Shown: positions 61,419 to 64,000 of the stretch, in pieces
How positions within the stretch are numbered: the first letter of the stretch is position 1
Layout of the letters: each line of letters starts with the position of its first letter
DNA from: Melastoma dodecandrum
Lineage: Eukaryota; Streptophyta; Magnoliopsida; Myrtales; Melastomataceae
DNA length: 64,000 nt
Direction: 5' to 3'
Assembly (NCBI GenBank): GCA_029817715.1
Contig: JARUPY010000359.1
Coordinates: 19,934-83,933 of the forward strand
Position numbers and translations under genes: made by a program
The notes under the pieces: generated by a model
What the model saw: the letters and a program-made list of their open reading frames with translations, nothing else
Told to the model about the DNA's origin: nothing
Database searches by the model: none

Positions 61419-64000
61419 GACAGGGGAACAAATGCCGAATCTCTAAATAAATATACAAAACACACGACCACCACCGAATCAAATCAAAGTCGGTCCCCAA
61501 ACTCCAACTTGGGGCCACGAAACAAACGTAAGTATCAATCGAGAGTAACATTCTCTTTTGGTAATAAGAAAAAAGGGTTGCGTGTCCCATTCATGTGCAC
61601 ATTATTCCCCAGGGAAGAGGGGAATCTCCTCTGACTCTTGTTCCTTTTTTACAATTTCGTTTACATTGATTGATCATGTGCCTAAATATTTAAGTTTGCC
61701 AGGTCAGATCATCCTTATAATCCGACATGTAAGGGATAAATATTTGGTACATTCCCGAATAACATTTATACGTAATTTATTTCTAAATTTGAACAAATAA
61801 TTTTGAAAAATGAAAAAATCACTTCCCTTTCCAAAAAAATAAAGAAAGAAAATAAATAAGGTGAAAGAAGAGAGGGAGACGGCCACTTATGAGGTCGAAT
61901 AAAACATTAATGTAACGTGGGAGAGGGGCGTGGGAGGACGCGTGGTGGGATTGTGGAGATCCAAAGCAACCGCGCATTGCACTCGTGCCAAACTCGTGCC
62001 TCCAAGTGCCCTTTACTTAATTGTTTATTTTGTTAAGTTAATACTTAATAGTAAAGTAAGCAATTTTGGATTATTAGTGGGATAAAGGCAGGGAGGGGGG
62101 TCACGTGAGTTCAATTGTTTCTGTCTACTTGCACATGCGGGGGTTTTTGGTATATTTCTGCAGTAGATACCAAAAGAACCAAAGGGTAACTGTATATAAT
62201 ACTTCAGACATTCAATCAAGTCCAGCTCAACTGATGATCAAAGGTCCAGGCCTGTGTGTGTGTGTGTTGTCTTTTGGTATTCTACAAAATAACAGAGAAC
62301 AACAAAGAGTGAGCAAACAAAAAGAAAAAAAAAGATCAAGCATAAACGGATTAATTGTGAGGGAGGGAGGGAGGGAGTATATATTCCAAATTAAAAAAAA
62401 AAAGGATTCAGTAGATGAGATGATGATAATAGCAAGTCCTGTGTCAATCTCGAAAGAGAACTTTCAAGAGAAGGATGAAGTAATGGTGTCGACACTCAAG
62501 AAAACACAAGTGTGTGTGTGGAATTTCGGACATGGATGTTACATCACCGTCCATCAACACACGACCACCATAACCAAAGGAGACGCCCAGAAGATGGTTG
62601 CAGCTAAATGGTAAGCAAACCGGTTGCTGCTGTTCAATGAATAATTAAAAGCAGATGGCACTATCTGAGTACCATACAGGTGTAATTTGTTGTTGCCAAA
62701 CTCCAATGCATCAGTCACCCGCAAAATTATTAATCCCCAGCCAGAGAAAGAACTGGAGGAGCCATGTTTCTGACTCATCAATCAATAGCTCTCTCTCTTA
62801 CTTCAAGCTATCAGACTTGGGCCAACTTCTGTCGTAATATATCCTGAAAAAATATCAAATTCTAACAATCAAAAACATGGATTGAACAAAAGTTTCTGCT
62901 GCGACAAGCTAGAAGTTGCGATAGATAAGATGCACCACCACCTACGCACGTTTCTATTTACTGCTAGTGATTTCAATATATATTAACATAATATTTTGCT
63001 TTCTCCAAAGAAGAAGATGGGGCGGCCGTGGCCGCAAGCATTCTTCCAAGTACACCCCATCAGTTATGTGATTGAGGATTACTTATAATATGCACTCGGG
63101 GATTCAGGTTTCATGTCACCACTTATAAAAGCAATGTCTAGTCATTGTATGAACGTGTGTGTATGGCTAGTTGTTTGTTAAGGATATGCCCTCCATTTTT
63201 TGGTCGGTGATAATAATATGGCGGCATTCATTGGTCATTAAAATTTTTTGGGCCAAGCTATGCGAACTTTAGGCCCACTTTGAAAGCCCAAAATGGAAAT
63301 AGGCCCATTCCCCAAATAATTGAGATCCTCAGTCTGATTCTTTTTTATTTATAAAAATTATCCACCCCTTACTTTTAGAAGAGGCGAAAGATTAATTAGG
63401 GCAACTTTTTTCTTTTAAAGAAGGCCATAATGAAAAAGGGTTCGCGTATCAAACAAAATCTTGACTTGGATTGACAGACAAAAGGAAGATGAAACCCCCC
63501 CGCAACTGAAATGTTATTTTTTAATTTCTGGTTTTAAAATTGCCTCGTGTGATTATTTATTTAATCGTAAAATAATTAAACGACGCCACTTTCTTTCTTT
63601 TCTACTTGTTTTTTTTTTTTGCCCTTGAGAAAAGAAAAAAGCATCGCAACCAAAAAAAGTCGATCGTCGTCTTCGCTTCTTTGTAAGAAGACTGAGGTGG
63701 TCCGAAACCCAAAAACCCCCACCCATCTCCCCCTCGGCAAACAAGAACGAGCAAAGAGCTAGGAGGGGAGCAGCGAAGTCGGGAGGAATTGCGACGCTCG
63801 TCCTTGATTTCTCCCCCTCCGGACGATCGGATTCGGAAGTCGTAGGCGGAGCAGCGTCACTGAGAATTCCGCCCCCCGAGGAAGTGGATTCACCCCGAGT
63901 ACGCCCCATCACTACCCCTGTAAGCGTTAGCTTAGTACAAACTGGTTACTACCCTTGCACGTGTCCTGGAATTTTCCCTTTTTGCGTGGACCGCACTATC
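61419..64000. other. mostly intergenic; ABCC relic and a possible plus-strand gene start
   Basis: The left part is the ABCC upstream region. A degenerate match to the ABCC exon 1/intron 1 boundary lies at 62891-62982. A cluster of TGGGCC/GGCCCA motifs at 63250-63310, then GC-richer DNA from about 63640 ending in a CTG|GTAAG-like donor context at about 63918, suggests the 5' leader of a rightward gene. The minus frame 63912-63553 has no recognisable similarity. Confidence 0.4.
62891..62982 (-). pseudogene. relic of an ABCC gene segment
   Basis: Shares with 60467-60545 the blocks AGTTTCTNC-GACNAGCTAGAAGTTG, a GCAC-rich stretch, TTTGCTGCAAGTGACTTC versus TTTACTGCTAGTGATTTC, in the same order and orientation. 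The match is degenerate with small indels and spans the exon 1/intron 1 junction of the ABCC gene. No open frame. Confidence 0.45.

Noticed and set aside
63553..63912. 119-residue minus-strand frame
   Set aside because: No recognisable domain, low-complexity composition, and the region looks like a plus-strand leader.

Overview
This window is nuclear DNA from a flowering plant, most likely a eudicot. It carries intron-rich, plant-type genes: NRPB10, the proteasome beta-5 subunit, mitochondrial complex I 51 kDa, an LHT amino-acid transporter, cytosolic GAPC, B12D, an ABCC transporter and the GT77 arabinosyltransferase XEG113. It also carries a plant Ty3/gypsy retrotransposon of the Tat lineage. 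I cannot name the species from sequence alone. Exon joins were derived by eye from splice signals and protein continuity. For every host gene the summed exon lengths are a multiple of three, which supports the models. No homology search was run.

Layout: (1) 1-12 kb: NRPB10 (+), PBE (-) and a 940-residue NT-C2 domain protein (-). (2) 12.2-25.5 kb: one nearly complete, recently inserted LTR retrotransposon, read on the minus strand, with two LTRs, a tRNA-Arg primer-binding site, gag-protease, RT with two RNase H domains, a frameshifted integrase and a polypurine tract. Inside it, on the opposite strand, lies a six-exon spliced gene for a plant-mobile-domain (PMD) protein with its own TATA box. 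(3) 26-33 kb: the complex I NDUFV1 subunit (-) and a class A FAD monooxygenase (+), divergent across about 0.9 kb that holds a foldback MITE-like element. (4) 34-45 kb: a 1103-residue Ser/Pro-rich BPP-like protein (-) and XEG113 (-). (5) 46-51 kb: LHT1-type transporter (-) and an ankyrin protein (-). (6) 51.7-56 kb: GAPC (-) head-to-head with B12D (+). (7) 56.2-61.4 kb: a full-length ABCC transporter (-). The right end (61.4-64 kb) has no confident coding gene, but holds an apparent relic of the ABCC gene and what looks like the 5' leader of a plus-strand gene that continues outside the window.

The host genes are unrelated housekeeping or metabolic genes and do not form a functional cluster. 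The most unusual object is the retrotransposon with its antisense, intron-containing PMD gene: gag-pol and the PMD gene are transcribed toward each other and end tail to tail with little space between. Gene-structure oddities also stand out: a start codon that is an exon by itself (NDUFV1), a 4-nt first coding exon (GAPC), a 173-bp tandem duplication carrying a splice acceptor in NRPB10, and GC-AG introns in ABCC and XEG113.
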